64,000 bases of DNA, from the NCBI RefSeq assembly GCF_016907535.1, contig NZ_JAFBCF010000001.1, positions 3,100,001 to 3,164,000 of the forward strand. The letters are read 5' to 3'. Both the position numbers and the translations under genes were made by a program. The notes under the pieces were generated by a model. It worked only from the letters and a program-made list of their open reading frames with translations. It was not told where the DNA came from and ran no database searches. Source of the stretch: Microlunatus panaciterrae. GTDB lineage: Bacteria; Actinomycetota; Actinomycetes; Propionibacteriales; Propionibacteriaceae. This document shows, in pieces, positions 18,095 through 26,919 of the stretch. The first letter of the stretch is position 1. Each line of letters opens with the position of its first letter.

Positions 18095-18403
18095 GCTTGT
18101 CGAAGACCTGGGGGGATGTGGTCTGAGCTTGCCGAAGACCTGGGGGATGACGTGGTCTGAGCTTGTCGAAGACCTGGGGGATGACGTGGTCTGAGCTTGT
18201 CGAAGACCTGGGGGATGACGTGGTCTGAGCTTGTCGAAGACCTAGAGGGATGACGTGGTCTGAGCTTGTCGAAGACCTAGAGGGATGACGTGGTCTGAGC
18301 TTGTCGAAGACCGCCCTTCGACAGGCTCAGGGCGCGGGTGGGGGTTGCCCTTCGACAGGCTCAGGGCGCGGGTGGCGGTTGCCCTTCGACGGGCTCAGGG
18401 CGC
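18086..18403. repeat. Tandem palindromic repeat array: seven direct and three inverted units
   Basis: GTGGTCTGAGCTTGTCGAAG units start at 18086, 18118, 18152, 18186, 18220, 18255 and 18290 (period 32, then 34-35 bp). From 18313 the orientation flips to CCCTTCGACAGGCTCAGGG units at 18313, 18347 and 18381, period 34 bp. This fills most of the gap between the flavin oxidase and corA. The first unit provides the oxidase stop codon. Spacers are conserved, so it is not CRISPR. Confidence 0.92.
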
Positions 18404-18497
18404 TTCGGTGATCTCAGGGCGCAGGACCGCGCCCCGCTGGGTAGTCTGCAGATCAGTCCAGCGGGGCGGTCCCGGCGGATGAGGAAGGGTGCTGGTC

Positions 18498-19514
18498 GTG
18501 GTCGTGGTCGACAATGCCGTCTATGTCGACGGCGCTCGGCAGTGTGAGCCGGAGTCGTTGGACGTCACCTATGAGCTGCTGCGCGAGCGGCACGGCATGG
18601 GTTGGATCGGCCTCTATCGGCCCGAGCCGGAGGAGGTCATCTCGGTCGCCACGGAGTTCGGCATCCACCCGCTCGCGGTCGAGGACACCATCAGGGCACA
18701 CCAGCGGCCGAAGCTCGAGCGTTACGACGACGTGCTGTTCACCGTGCTGCGACCGGCGCGTTACATCGACGAGGAAGAGCGGGTAGAGTTCGGCGAGCTG
18801 CACGTCTTCACCGGGCCCGATTTCGTGGTCACCGTACGTCACGCGGAGTCGCCGGACCTGGCCCGGGTGAGGAAGCGGCTCGAGGACGCCCCGGACCTTC
18901 TGCGGCTCGGCCCCGGCGCCGTGCTTTACGCCACCCTCGACCAGGTGGTGGATGAGTACCTGCCGGTACTGGTGGGATTGGAGAACGACATCGACGAGAT
19001 CCAAGATCAGGTCTTCGCTGGTGACCCGCAGGTCTCGCGGCGGATCTACGAGCTGTCGCGGGAGGTGATCGAGTTCCAACGAGCCACCCGACCGCTGCCC
19101 GGGATGCTCGACCAGCTGATTGCCGGCTTGGCCCAGCAAGACGTCGATATCGAGCTTCAGCGCAACCTCCGGGATGTCCAGGACCACGCGGTCCGGCAGG
19201 CCGAGCGCGCCGATGCCTTTCGCACACTGCTGCAGAACATCCTGTCGGTCAACGCGACATTGGTCGCCCAGCGGCAGAACGACGAGATGCAGCGGTTGAC
19301 GCAGACCAGCCTCCAACAGAGCGAAGAGGTCAAGCGGATCTCGTCCTGGGCCGCGATCATCTTCGCGCCGAGCGTGGTCGGAACCATCTACGGGATGAAC
19401 TTCGCCCACATGCCCGAGCTGGAGTGGCGCTTCGGATACGCTTATGCGTTGATCATGATGGTGGCGATCTGCGTCGGCCTCTACGTGATCTTCAAGGCGA
19501 AGCGCTGGTTGTAG
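18498..19514 (+). CDS. corA: CorA-family divalent cation transporter
   Basis: 338 aa. A large cytoplasmic N-terminal domain (VEDTIRAHQRPKLERYDD, LFTVLRPARY) and a long stalk helix (about 170-275) lead to two C-terminal membrane segments. The first ends with the signature YGMNFAHMPE (GMN selectivity motif) and the second is YAYALIMMVAICVGLYVIF. It forms a pentameric Mg2+ (or Co2+/Ni2+) channel in the plasma membrane. Several in-frame GTGs exist at 18489, 18498 and 18504; 18498 is preferred because GAGGAAGG at 18481-18488 is then correctly spaced, but this is not certain. It stands alone between the repeat array and a secreted protein gene. Confidence 0.95.
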   Translation: MVVVDNAVYVDGARQCEPESLDVTYELLRERHGMGWIGLYRPEPEEVISVATEFGIHPLAVEDTIRAHQRPKLERYDDVLFTVLRPARYIDEEERVEFGELHVFTGPDFVVTVRHAESPDLARVRKRLEDAPDLLRLGPGAVLYATLDQVVDEYLPVLVGLENDIDEIQDQVFAGDPQVSRRIYELSREVIEFQRATRPLPGMLDQLIAGLAQQDVDIELQRNLRDVQDHAVRQAERADAFRTLLQNILSVNATLVAQRQNDEMQRLTQTSLQQSEEVKRISSWAAIIFAPSVVGTIYGMNFAHMPELEWRFGYAYALIMMVAICVGLYVIFKAKRWL

Positions 19515-19699
19515 GGCGCCGACGGCCTCGTCCAAGGGTCCCGATTTTCCATGCATGGTTAGGTTTTGTCACTGGCCTACCACCAAGAAGGATGCCGATT
19601 GGGTCGAACCGGAACATCTATACCAAACCGTTGACGAGTCGTATTGAATGCAGGCATGCTGCCTGGTATCTAACTACTCTCGATCGGGGGACGATTGTG

Positions 19700-20800
19700 A
19701 TGCGTAAGAAGATGTTGGGTGCCGCCGCCGTGGCGACTACCGCATTGTTCGCCACCATGTCCGTGCCGGCTTCGGCGCACGGACAGTACGACCCATACCA
19801 ACCACAAGTCCATGTGGTCAACACCCAGGTGATCGCGCCGTTCTCACTGGCTCTGTCCAAGAGACACGTGTACGTCGCCGACGGAGGCACCTCGCTGGTG
19901 TCCCGGCTGTCCGGAGGCACCCTCAAAACCGTAGCCGAAGGTCCGCAGCCCGGTGAGGTCGCCGGCTTGGACGTGACGCGCAGCGGCCGCTCTCTGGCTT
20001 ACACGTCGACGAACTACGCCACCGGGGACACGGCGCTGAACATCTACGGGCCACGGGGCAGCCGGACCACGGCTGACCTCTCGACGTACGAACGCACGAA
20101 GAACCCCGACTCGGGGATGAACTACGGCGTGGACAACCCGAGCCCCTGCGTCAAGGCGGCCCTGGAGAGCATCCCCGACGGTCCGCCGGCAAGCTATGCA
20201 GGACTGGTCGACTCGCATCCGTACGCGGTCGCCGCAGTCGGCAAGCACTCGTGGGTGGTGGCCGATGCCGGCGGCAACGACCTGCTCAAGGTGGACCGCC
20301 GGGGGCACATCTCGACGCTGGCCATTCTGCCTCGGCACCCGCTGAAGATCACCAAGGAGATCGCCGCCGGACTGCACATGCCGGACTGCGTTATCGGTGT
20401 GACCTACAACTTCGAGGCGGTGCCGACCGATGTGGAGGTGGGACCCGGCGGCTGGCTGTACGTCAGCACGTTGGCCGGGGGACCGGAGGATCCCAGCCTG
20501 GGAGCCCGCAGCAAGGTGTTCAAGGTGAACCCCTGGAACGGTCATGTGACCCAGATCGGGTCAGGCTTCCTGGGTGCCACCGACCTGGCCCTCGGTCGGG
20601 ACGGCCGGATCTACGTCGCCGAGCTGTTCGGCGGCCGGATCTCGGTGCTCGACCACGGCAAGCGCCGGACCTACGTCGACCTGCCGAACGCCCTCTCGGT
20701 GGAGTCCGGACACGACGGTCTGTGGGCCGGCACGATGGCCGAGATGGGACCTGAGGGTCCGGTTGGTAACGGGTCGATCGTGCACATCACGCGACGCTGA
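19700..20800 (+). CDS. Secreted ScyD/ScyE-family beta-propeller protein
   Basis: 366 aa. A clear signal peptide (MRKKMLGAAAVATTALFATM, cleaved near ASAHG) is followed by a propeller-like protein with repeated strand motifs such as VYVADGG, WLYVSTLAGG and RIYVAELFGGRISVLD. This matches the ScyD/ScyE family, named for cyanobacterial scytonemin genes but widespread in actinobacteria as secreted proteins of unknown function. There are two Cys in the mature protein (PCVKA, PDCVIG). The ATG at 19700 is chosen as it begins the signal peptide and has GGGGGA upstream; a GTG one codon earlier is possible. The 185-bp upstream region is noticeably AT-richer than its surroundings and holds TTGACG near 19632. 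A strong terminator follows. Confidence 0.9.
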   Translation: MRKKMLGAAAVATTALFATMSVPASAHGQYDPYQPQVHVVNTQVIAPFSLALSKRHVYVADGGTSLVSRLSGGTLKTVAEGPQPGEVAGLDVTRSGRSLAYTSTNYATGDTALNIYGPRGSRTTADLSTYERTKNPDSGMNYGVDNPSPCVKAALESIPDGPPASYAGLVDSHPYAVAAVGKHSWVVADAGGNDLLKVDRRGHISTLAILPRHPLKITKEIAAGLHMPDCVIGVTYNFEAVPTDVEVGPGGWLYVSTLAGGPEDPSLGARSKVFKVNPWNGHVTQIGSGFLGATDLALGRDGRIYVAELFGGRISVLDHGKRRTYVDLPNALSVESGHDGLWAGTMAEMGPEGPVGNGSIVHITRR

Positions 20801-20820
20801 CCTGTCGACTATCACGAGTG

Positions 20821-20852
20821 GGGCCCACGGCGAGCGCCGTGGGCCCTCTCGG
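20821..20852 (+). terminator. Rho-independent-type terminator after the ScyD/E gene
   Basis: Perfect 11-bp stem, GGGCCCACGGC and GCCGTGGGCCC, with loop GAGC, followed by TCTCGG. The T-tract is weak, as is usual in high-GC actinobacteria. Confidence 0.75.
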
Positions 20853-20915
20853 TCTGTTGGGAAGATCAACTTCCTTCGCCGATTGCTGGACGCGACCCCA
20901 TCTGCTGACTCCGGT

Positions 20916-21153
20916 GCCCTGAGCTTTCCCCGGTTTTGAGCCTCGCTGCGTGCCCTGAGCTTGTCGAAGGGCGTTGAGCGCTGCGTGCCCTGAGCTTGTC
21001 GAAGGGTGTTGAGCGCTGCGTGCCCTGAGCTTGTCGAAGGCCTCGATCCTCACTACGTGCCCTGAGCTTGTCGAAGGGCGTTGATCGCAGGCTTGGGGTC
21101 TCTTGCGTCGGGAGCCCTTCGACAAGCTCAGGGCGCGTGGTACCAGCTCAGGG
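20916..21153. repeat. Palindromic repeat array, four direct copies plus inverted copies
   Basis: A partial copy at 20916, then full CCCTGAGCTTGTCGAAGG cores near 20952, 20987, 21022 and 21059 (period 35-37 bp). One inverted copy lies at about 21114-21134 and a half copy near 21142. It fills the convergent gap between the ScyD/E gene and the minus-strand gene at 21207; apart from the terminator nothing else is seen in 20801-21206. Confidence 0.9.
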
Positions 21154-21206
21154 CACGTGGTGCCAGCTCGTGGCGCGCATTGCCACTCAGGGGGACCTGT
21201 TCAAGG

Positions 21207-22328
21207 TCAGCCGTAGGACCCTACTGAGGCGGGCGAGTAGTCGGGCGCACAGGAGTAGAGGAACTGATACTCGCCCTTCGGCAGCTGGTCGAAGGAGAAC
21301 GAGATGTCACCGAAGTAGTGACCCGGCGTACGGACAGTCCATCTGGAGTCCGATACGCGGGCGGTGGCGACGGCGGTACCGTCCGCTGCGACCACGTTGA
21401 GGCAGCTCGTGTTCGGGTCGCGAAGATCAGCCTGACCGGTGGCGTCGATGGTGAGCACCAGCACGTTGTTGCGTTGCACCGCCTTCAGCACCAGTGCCTG
21501 ATAGCCACCGCCGCGGAACACCGACACGGCCGGCACTGTCGGAGTGAAGACCGGGGTCTTCGGGGCTGAGACAGCGAAGTCGGCCGACTCCTTGATGGTC
21601 GACGGTTCCTGCCCCTGCTTGACCGCCCAGGCGTGTGCGACGAAGCGGAGAGACGTGCCCGCATCGGCGGCGGTCACGGTGTAGCTCTTGCCGGTGGCCC
21701 CCGCAATGGCGACGCAGTTCCCGCTCGTACAGCGGCTCCAACTAGTGGTGATCACCGCGGCACCTTTCCACGTTCCCGGTGATCCGGTCAGCTGGTCCCC
21801 GATGTTGGCCGGAGGCGTACCGCCGATACTGGGCGGCGTCACGCTCACCGGAGCCTTCGGGGGTCGGGTCAGGAAGAACACGGTGACAGCACCAGCCACC
21901 AGCAACACCGCAAGGCCGATGATCAAGGGCAACAGCCAGCGAGGCCGCTTGCGGACCGGTGCCGGCGGAACGGTCACGGACAGGGCCGGCCCCTGGACTG
22001 CGGCCTCGGTGTCATCCTCCGGAACGGCTACCAGTCGGGTCAGGAATGTTCCAGGGGGAGCGGTCATCGGGACGGTGATGTTGAGCTCGGCCGTCAGGGT
22101 CGACCCGACGACCATCGGTCGCTCCGAATCTCCGACCACCGACACCCAGGAGGGATCGGTGGCGCCGACGGGCTGCGACAGCAGCCGCACCTGGACCGGT
22201 CGGCCCATCAGGTTCGTCACCGTGAAGGGGACCACGCCGGACCTGCCGGGTGGCAGTGCAAGCTCCGCAGGACCTGTGATCGAGAACGCCACAGCGCCAT
22301 TCGGTCCCCAGCTCGGCTCACCGGCCAC
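21207..22328 (-). CDS. Membrane-anchored protein with Ig-like domains, function unknown
   Basis: 373 aa from a GTG at 22328; the exact start is uncertain. Residues 1-110 look like a beta-sandwich (AELALPPGRSGVVPFTVTNL, NITVPMTAPPGTFLTRLVAV), similar to NEW3/Ig-like domains. A single membrane segment follows basic residues (RKRPR, then LLPLIIGLAVLLVAGAVTVF). The outer part contains an Ig-like repeat with GSPGTWKGAAVITTSWSRC and a Cys pair, then a C-terminal beta domain ending with FLYSCAPDYSP. This is a type of bitopic surface protein common in actinobacteria; no enzyme motif is seen. It is convergent with the ScyD/E gene and divergent from the CYTH-CHAD gene. Confidence 0.75.
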   Translation of the reverse strand: MAGEPSWGPNGAVAFSITGPAELALPPGRSGVVPFTVTNLMGRPVQVRLLSQPVGATDPSWVSVVGDSERPMVVGSTLTAELNITVPMTAPPGTFLTRLVAVPEDDTEAAVQGPALSVTVPPAPVRKRPRWLLPLIIGLAVLLVAGAVTVFFLTRPPKAPVSVTPPSIGGTPPANIGDQLTGSPGTWKGAAVITTSWSRCTSGNCVAIAGATGKSYTVTAADAGTSLRFVAHAWAVKQGQEPSTIKESADFAVSAPKTPVFTPTVPAVSVFRGGGYQALVLKAVQRNNVLVLTIDATGQADLRDPNTSCLNVVAADGTAVATARVSDSRWTVRTPGHYFGDISFSFDQLPKGEYQFLYSCAPDYSPASVGSYG

Positions 22329-22424
22329 CCTTCGACGATAGCGGTAACACGACGCCCTGTGCAGTGATGACTTTCGCGGAGTTCTCGATCGTTGCGATGA
22401 TCGGCAAGGTGGCAGGATGGGTGA

Positions 22425-23870
22425 ATGGTCACGGCACATCTCGAGCGGGAGGACAAGTACGAGGTTGATTCGACCTTCGTCCTGCCCGATCCGGCTGATC
22501 TCCTCCTCCCAGCAGGGCACGTGGAGACCGCCGAGCTGCGGTTGGAGAGTGAGTACTTCGACACCGAGCGGGGTGATCTGCATCGACTGGGCCTGACCCT
22601 TCGTCGACGCACTGGAGACGCGGACGTGGGTTGGCAGCTCAAGGTTCCGGCCGCCGACGGGCGTATGGAGATCAGGAGTCGGTCCCGCTCACGGTCGGTG
22701 CCGGCCGCATTGGCGCAGCCCTTGGCAGGCGTGACCAGAGGTCAGGAGCTCCGCTCGGTGGCAACGATCACCACTACCAGGACCGTCACACGCCTGCTGG
22801 ACGGGAGCGGTCAACTGCTGGCCGAGATCGCCGACGACCGCGTGCAGAGTGTCAGGGCGGGGGAGGCAGCCACTCTGGACACGTGGCGCGAGGTCGAGGT
22901 TGAGCTCGGGCCCGCGGGTGACCAAGAACTGCTGAGCATCCTCGGTCAGCGGCTCACGGACGTCGGAGCCCGCCCGTCGCCTGACACCTCCAAGCTGCGG
23001 CGCGCGCTCGGTTCCGCCGCTTCCTCCGCCGACCGGCAGGAGGAGGGGACGCTGGGACAGTTAATCGACGACTACCTGCAACAGCAGTACACGGCGATCG
23101 CGCTCGGCGATCTTGGTCTTCGGCTGAGTCAACCGATGGTGCATGCCACCCGGGTGGCGCTGCGTCGGTTGCGGAGCACGCTTCGGACGTTCGGCTCGGT
23201 CTTCGATGCGGAGCGCGTCGCCGAGCTGGACGCCGAGGTGGTGTGGTTTGCGAACTTGTTGGGTGAGGTGCGTGATCGTGACATCCTGATCGCCAGGCTG
23301 GCCGCGAAGGTGGCCGAGCTGCCACCGGAGTATGTGCTGGGCCCAGTGGCCGCCACGATCGAGTCGACGCTGTCGGTCGAGCGCTCGGACCACCTCGAGG
23401 CGGTCGCGACCGGGATGGCCAGCGAGCGTTACCGGCAGCTGCTCGACCTGCTGGACGCCTGGCGGACTGCACCGCCGCTGACGGCTGAGGCTACGCAGCC
23501 CGCCGCGGAGGCAGCGGACCATCTGAAGAAGGCCAAACGGAAGCTGGACCGGCGCCTCCGCTCCGCGGGCGGGGACGTCGCCGCCCTGCACCGAGCGCGG
23601 AAGGCGGGGAAACGATTCCGCTATGCAGCTGAGCTCGCCGCCCCTGTCCTGGGCAAGAAGGCCAGCAAGTCGGTGCGCCATGGCAAGAAGCTGCAGAAGC
23701 GGCTGGGGGAGCATCAGGACAGCGTGGTCAGCGCCGCCTTCCTGCTGAAACTGGGGACGACAATGGGCACTCGCGCGGGCCATAACGGACTCACCTACGG
23801 CATCCTGCTTGCGGGTGAATGGCATACGGCCGAAAGGATCCGCGCCAAGCTGCGCATCGATACGCGTTGA
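22425..23870 (+). CDS. CYTH and CHAD domain protein
   Basis: 481 aa. The N-terminal CYTH domain (about 1-195) opens with the ExExK-type motif EREDKYEVD; further tunnel residues are in ESEYFDTERGDL, LTLRRRTGDADVGWQLKVP and EVEVELGP. The C-terminal CHAD domain (about 215-475) is helical with conserved His/Arg: MVHATRVALRRLRSTLRTF, LHRARKAGKRFRYAAEL and RLGEHQDSV. CYTH domains hydrolyse or bind triphosphates; CHAD domains bind polyphosphate. The pair is usually linked to inorganic polyphosphate metabolism or granules, typical of polyphosphate-accumulating actinobacteria. It is cytoplasmic and apparently monocistronic. Confidence 0.95.
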   Translation: MVTAHLEREDKYEVDSTFVLPDPADLLLPAGHVETAELRLESEYFDTERGDLHRLGLTLRRRTGDADVGWQLKVPAADGRMEIRSRSRSRSVPAALAQPLAGVTRGQELRSVATITTTRTVTRLLDGSGQLLAEIADDRVQSVRAGEAATLDTWREVEVELGPAGDQELLSILGQRLTDVGARPSPDTSKLRRALGSAASSADRQEEGTLGQLIDDYLQQQYTAIALGDLGLRLSQPMVHATRVALRRLRSTLRTFGSVFDAERVAELDAEVVWFANLLGEVRDRDILIARLAAKVAELPPEYVLGPVAATIESTLSVERSDHLEAVATGMASERYRQLLDLLDAWRTAPPLTAEATQPAAEAADHLKKAKRKLDRRLRSAGGDVAALHRARKAGKRFRYAAELAAPVLGKKASKSVRHGKKLQKRLGEHQDSVVSAAFLLKLGTTMGTRAGHNGLTYGILLAGEWHTAERIRAKLRIDTR

Positions 23871-24061
23871 GGCACCAGCAGCAACTCGTTCCTCGCATCC
23901 CCACAGGTAGGCGGGGCCGACTTCGTTAAGGGCTGCTGAAGAGCACAGAAGGGTAGGATGCACCAAGGTCGGAGGACCTGAGACGGGCGGGGACGATCGG
24001 TGCGCTGGGACAGCAGTGACTCAACAGGGATGCGATCTGCCCGTGTCATCGGGGCACTGCC

Positions 24062-25546
24062 GTGAAAGGGCTGCTCGCACTGGTGCGCCCACCGGCGCAC
24101 GTCGCCTTGACACAGTGGCGTCGAGTCGTCGGACTGCGATTCTGGCTTGCTGTGGTGGTAGGCGCCGTCGTCGGTGTCCTGCTCGCGAACGCGCTGGTGG
24201 CCAACCAACAGCTGCGTCGTAGCCTCGAAGCACAAGAACATCTGCGAGGCAGGATCCGGCCAGCGCAGCAGGACGCCGCCCGGTTGGCCATGGCCTACAT
24301 CGACCAGGAGAGCGGTCAGCGAGGCTTCCTGCTCACGGGGGACGATTCCTTCCTCGAACCCTACGAGACAGGGCGAGCCAGGGCGGCGACGCTCCAGGCG
24401 GCGCTGAGCATGCTGCTGCAGACAGAGCCGGTGGCGCTGGCCCAGCTGGACAAGGTCATTGCCAGCGCCGAGCTGTGGTCGTCGGGTGTCGCCGAACCCA
24501 GTATCGCCCAGCGTAAGCGCGGGCCGGTTGCACCCCGCGAGCTTGCTCGACAAGCTATGCGGGAGAAGGCGCTGTTCGACGACCTGCGCACCCAGCTGGA
24601 GACGCTGGAAGCAGAGATCACGGCGATTGTCGTCGCCCAGATTCGCGTGGTGACGGCGGCTAACTCTGCCGCGGCGGCGATGTCCCTGCTGAGCGGTGGG
24701 ATCGCTGTCGCGGCCGCGGCGATAGCGCTGTTGCTGTGGTACGGCCTGCTCGAGCGGCCACTGAGAGACCTTCTGCGCCAGCTGAACGCCTTCTCCGTTG
24801 CCGGACACGATGAGCCAATCATAGCCAAAGGCCCCCGCGAGATCGCCAGCATCGGAGCCGCCATCGAAGGGATGCGCTCCGCTCTGCTGGCCCGGAACGC
24901 CGAGTTGCTCGAAGCGCAGCGCCAGCTGAGCGTCCACGACGAACGGGACCGATTCGCGGCCGACCTCCATGATCTGGTGATCCAGCGGATCTTCGCCATC
25001 GGTCTCGCCCTGAGTTCTCTCACGGTCCGCCGTCCCGAGATGACCGGGCAGATCCAGCCGCTCATCGACGAGACCGACCAGGTCATCCGTGAGCTGCGGG
25101 CGGTGATCTTCGCCATCACCCGGGGGGACCTCAGCGACCTGCGGGAGGGGGCGACCCGGCTGGTGCGGGATTCCGCCCGTTCACTGGGCTTCGTCCCGGA
25201 GTTGGAGATCGAGGGCGACGTGGCTGTCGCCGAAGAGGTGGCGGCCGAAGCGCTGGCCGTACTGCGCGAGGCCCTGAGCAACGTCGCCAGGCACGCTCAT
25301 GCCGATCGGGTGGTGGTGAAGATCTCGGGTGTCAGTGGCCAGCTGCAGCTCACCGTCACTGACAACGGCATCGGGCTCAGCCCAGGCGCGCAGCGCTCAG
25401 GCCTCCTCAACATGGTCGCCCGCGCGGAGCATCTGGGCGGTGCTGCCGAGTTCGGTCCGGGCGCCGACGGTGGCACGGCCGTCAGCTGGGTGGTTCCGGC
25501 GCGCCCGATCTTCCCCGGCCCGGTCACGAAGGCCAGTCCCAGGTAG
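24062..25546 (+). CDS. Orphan sensor histidine kinase with CHASE3 domain
   Basis: 494 aa. Membrane segment 1 at about 25-47, extracellular CHASE3 domain (ESGQRGFLLTGDDSFLEPYE), membrane segment 2 at about 203-227, a HAMP-like region, then the HisKA_3 dimerisation box with phospho-acceptor His303 in FAADLHDLVIQRIFAIGLAL. The HATPase_c domain carries EALSNVARHAHAD and VTDNGIGLSPGAQRSGLLNM. This is NarL/DevS-type. No response regulator is adjacent. The last dozen codons (from about 25505) are antisense to what was MFS transporter coding sequence, so the native C-terminus was replaced at a deletion junction, although the catalytic domain is complete. The GTG at 24062 is the annotated start. Confidence 0.92.
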   Translation: MKGLLALVRPPAHVALTQWRRVVGLRFWLAVVVGAVVGVLLANALVANQQLRRSLEAQEHLRGRIRPAQQDAARLAMAYIDQESGQRGFLLTGDDSFLEPYETGRARAATLQAALSMLLQTEPVALAQLDKVIASAELWSSGVAEPSIAQRKRGPVAPRELARQAMREKALFDDLRTQLETLEAEITAIVVAQIRVVTAANSAAAAMSLLSGGIAVAAAAIALLLWYGLLERPLRDLLRQLNAFSVAGHDEPIIAKGPREIASIGAAIEGMRSALLARNAELLEAQRQLSVHDERDRFAADLHDLVIQRIFAIGLALSSLTVRRPEMTGQIQPLIDETDQVIRELRAVIFAITRGDLSDLREGATRLVRDSARSLGFVPELEIEGDVAVAEEVAAEALAVLREALSNVARHAHADRVVVKISGVSGQLQLTVTDNGIGLSPGAQRSGLLNMVARAEHLGGAAEFGPGADGGTAVSWVVPARPIFPGPVTKASPR

Positions 25547-26448
25547 TAGGCGATCCCTGCGAGACAGCCGGTGGCGATCAGACCGAGATGTGAGTGCCGC
25601 TCACTGAGTCGTCCGATCAGCAGCAGGGCAGGCACTTCGAGGGCGGCGGCCACACCGAGGGCGATGCCGGCCCAGATCACGTCCAGCTGAAGAGTCTCCG
25701 TCACGTAGACGGTCATGATCGTCATCGCAGTGGCGTTAGTGGCCTGCAGCAGGATGAAGGCCGCCATGATCAGCACGATCTCGATGCGGTTGACCGGCGC
25801 CGCATCCGAACTGGCCAAGGGCGTTGTGGGATTGCCGGATGCTGCTGTTGCCCGGGCTGCGGCGCTGCGGTGGGTGATCATGATCGCGGTGGTGGTGATG
25901 TTGAGCACGGCGACGGCAGCGATGGCGAGCAGGATGGCGCGGTTGCCGAACCAACCGATGATGAAGGTGGCGAGCGGGGGACCGCCAACCCAGGCCACCG
26001 ACACGATGGCTCGGGTGTTGACGATCTCGGCTGGTCTGGCTCCGGAGTGGCGCAGTTGGGCGAACAGCATGGAGCTGCCCACGCCGGCTGGACCGCCGAT
26101 CAGGACCAGTGCAATGGTGGCGACCGGAAGGGTCGTCGTGATCGCCAGCACGATGGCGAGCACGGCAGTGAGCGCGCCGCAGACCAGCATCGGTCTCAGG
26201 TAGTCGTGTTTTTTGTCGGCGTAGGCAGGCAGCGCCAGGGAGGCCAGAAAACCGCTGGCGTTGTAGATGGAGAGCACCCAACCCACTTCCGCAGTCGTGG
26301 CGCCGTAGAGATTGACCAGGATCAGCGCCAGAGCCGGGCTGAGGAACGAGATCTGCAACCCCCACAGCAGCGCTGAGGAGGGAACGAGCAGGTGTCTCAG
26401 ATCGGTTCCTCCACGTCTTGAGCGGGTTCGGGTGTCAGCCGGGCTCAT
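25297..26448 (-). pseudogene. MFS transporter truncated at its 3' end
   Basis: The first roughly 312 codons encode a clear MFS transporter resembling sugar-efflux (SetA-like) types, with about nine or ten membrane segments, e.g. LIGGPAGVGSSMLFAQLRHS and LHVIWAGIALG-like segments, ending at LAGIAYYLGLAFVTGPGK. After that the frame runs about 70 codons through the antisense strand of the histidine kinase (Pro/Arg/Ser-rich, no membrane segments). The last two or three helices, roughly 90 residues, are missing. This is best explained by a deletion joining two convergent genes. The ATG overlaps the stop of an upstream 85-aa frame (TGATG). Probably non-functional. Confidence 0.75.
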
Positions 26449-26705
26449 CAGACTCCGGCCACGCGTGGCTCGACGGTGCTCTCGTCACGGAGCGCGTGGC
26501 GGTCGGACCGGCACTCGGCGTCGATGCCGGGTTCGGACCTGGCGAACTGGGTGGCCCAGACGTCGCCGGTCACCCCTTCGGCAGGTCCTTTGCAGATGGG
26601 TTGGCGCTCTTCGATCTCCACAGGGTCCTTCTCGTCAGGGGCTTCGTCCGGCGCGGAGGTATGGAGGACTCGCGCATCCCGGGCCTGGTGGTCCGTCACC
26701 GACAC
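26448..26705 (-). CDS. Possible small protein coupled to the truncated MFS gene
   Basis: 85 codons whose TGA overlaps the MFS ATG (TGATG), the kind of overlap seen in real operons. The middle segment, PVEIEERQPICKGPAEGVTG, faintly resembles the start of single-domain cupins (EI..GSQPS.KGPA..FTG), but no cupin barrel follows. It could be a truncated cupin gene, a small unknown protein or chance. Composition is less Ala/Leu-rich than neighbouring genes. Confidence 0.35.
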   Translation of the reverse strand: MSVTDHQARDARVLHTSAPDEAPDEKDPVEIEERQPICKGPAEGVTGDVWATQFARSEPGIDAECRSDRHALRDESTVEPRVAGV

Positions 26706-26768
26706 ACCGTACGAGACCTGGCGGCAAAGAGGGAGGTTCTGTCAGTACACGGATATCTCCGCCCGTGC

Positions 26769-26822
26769 GCTCTGAGCCTGTGGAAGAGCGGTTGAGTGAG
26801 CCCTTCGACGGGCTCAGGGACG
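26769..26822. repeat. Inverted pair of dispersed palindromic repeats
   Basis: A diverged direct copy (GCTCTGAGCCTGTGGAAGAGC, read from 26770) and an inverted copy (CCCTTCGACGGGCTCAGGG near 26799) lie between the truncated MFS operon and the GDPD gene. Nothing else is recognised from 26706 to 26919. Confidence 0.8.
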
Positions 26823-26919
26823 GGCCCAAAGGGGGGCCCTGATAGGGGCCTTCGTCCCTGCCTGGCCGGGCGAACCCGTTCATACGCTATGGATCTGGCG
26901 CTGGGTGAGGGGGCCCACG

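Noticed and set aside
18086-18403. CRISPR array
   Set aside because: Spacers of 10-15 bp are nearly identical and the unit is the dispersed palindromic repeat found elsewhere in the window.
19515-19699. Confident promoter call for the ScyD/E gene
   Set aside because: TTGACG near 19632 is present but no convincing -10 hexamer lies 16-19 bp downstream.
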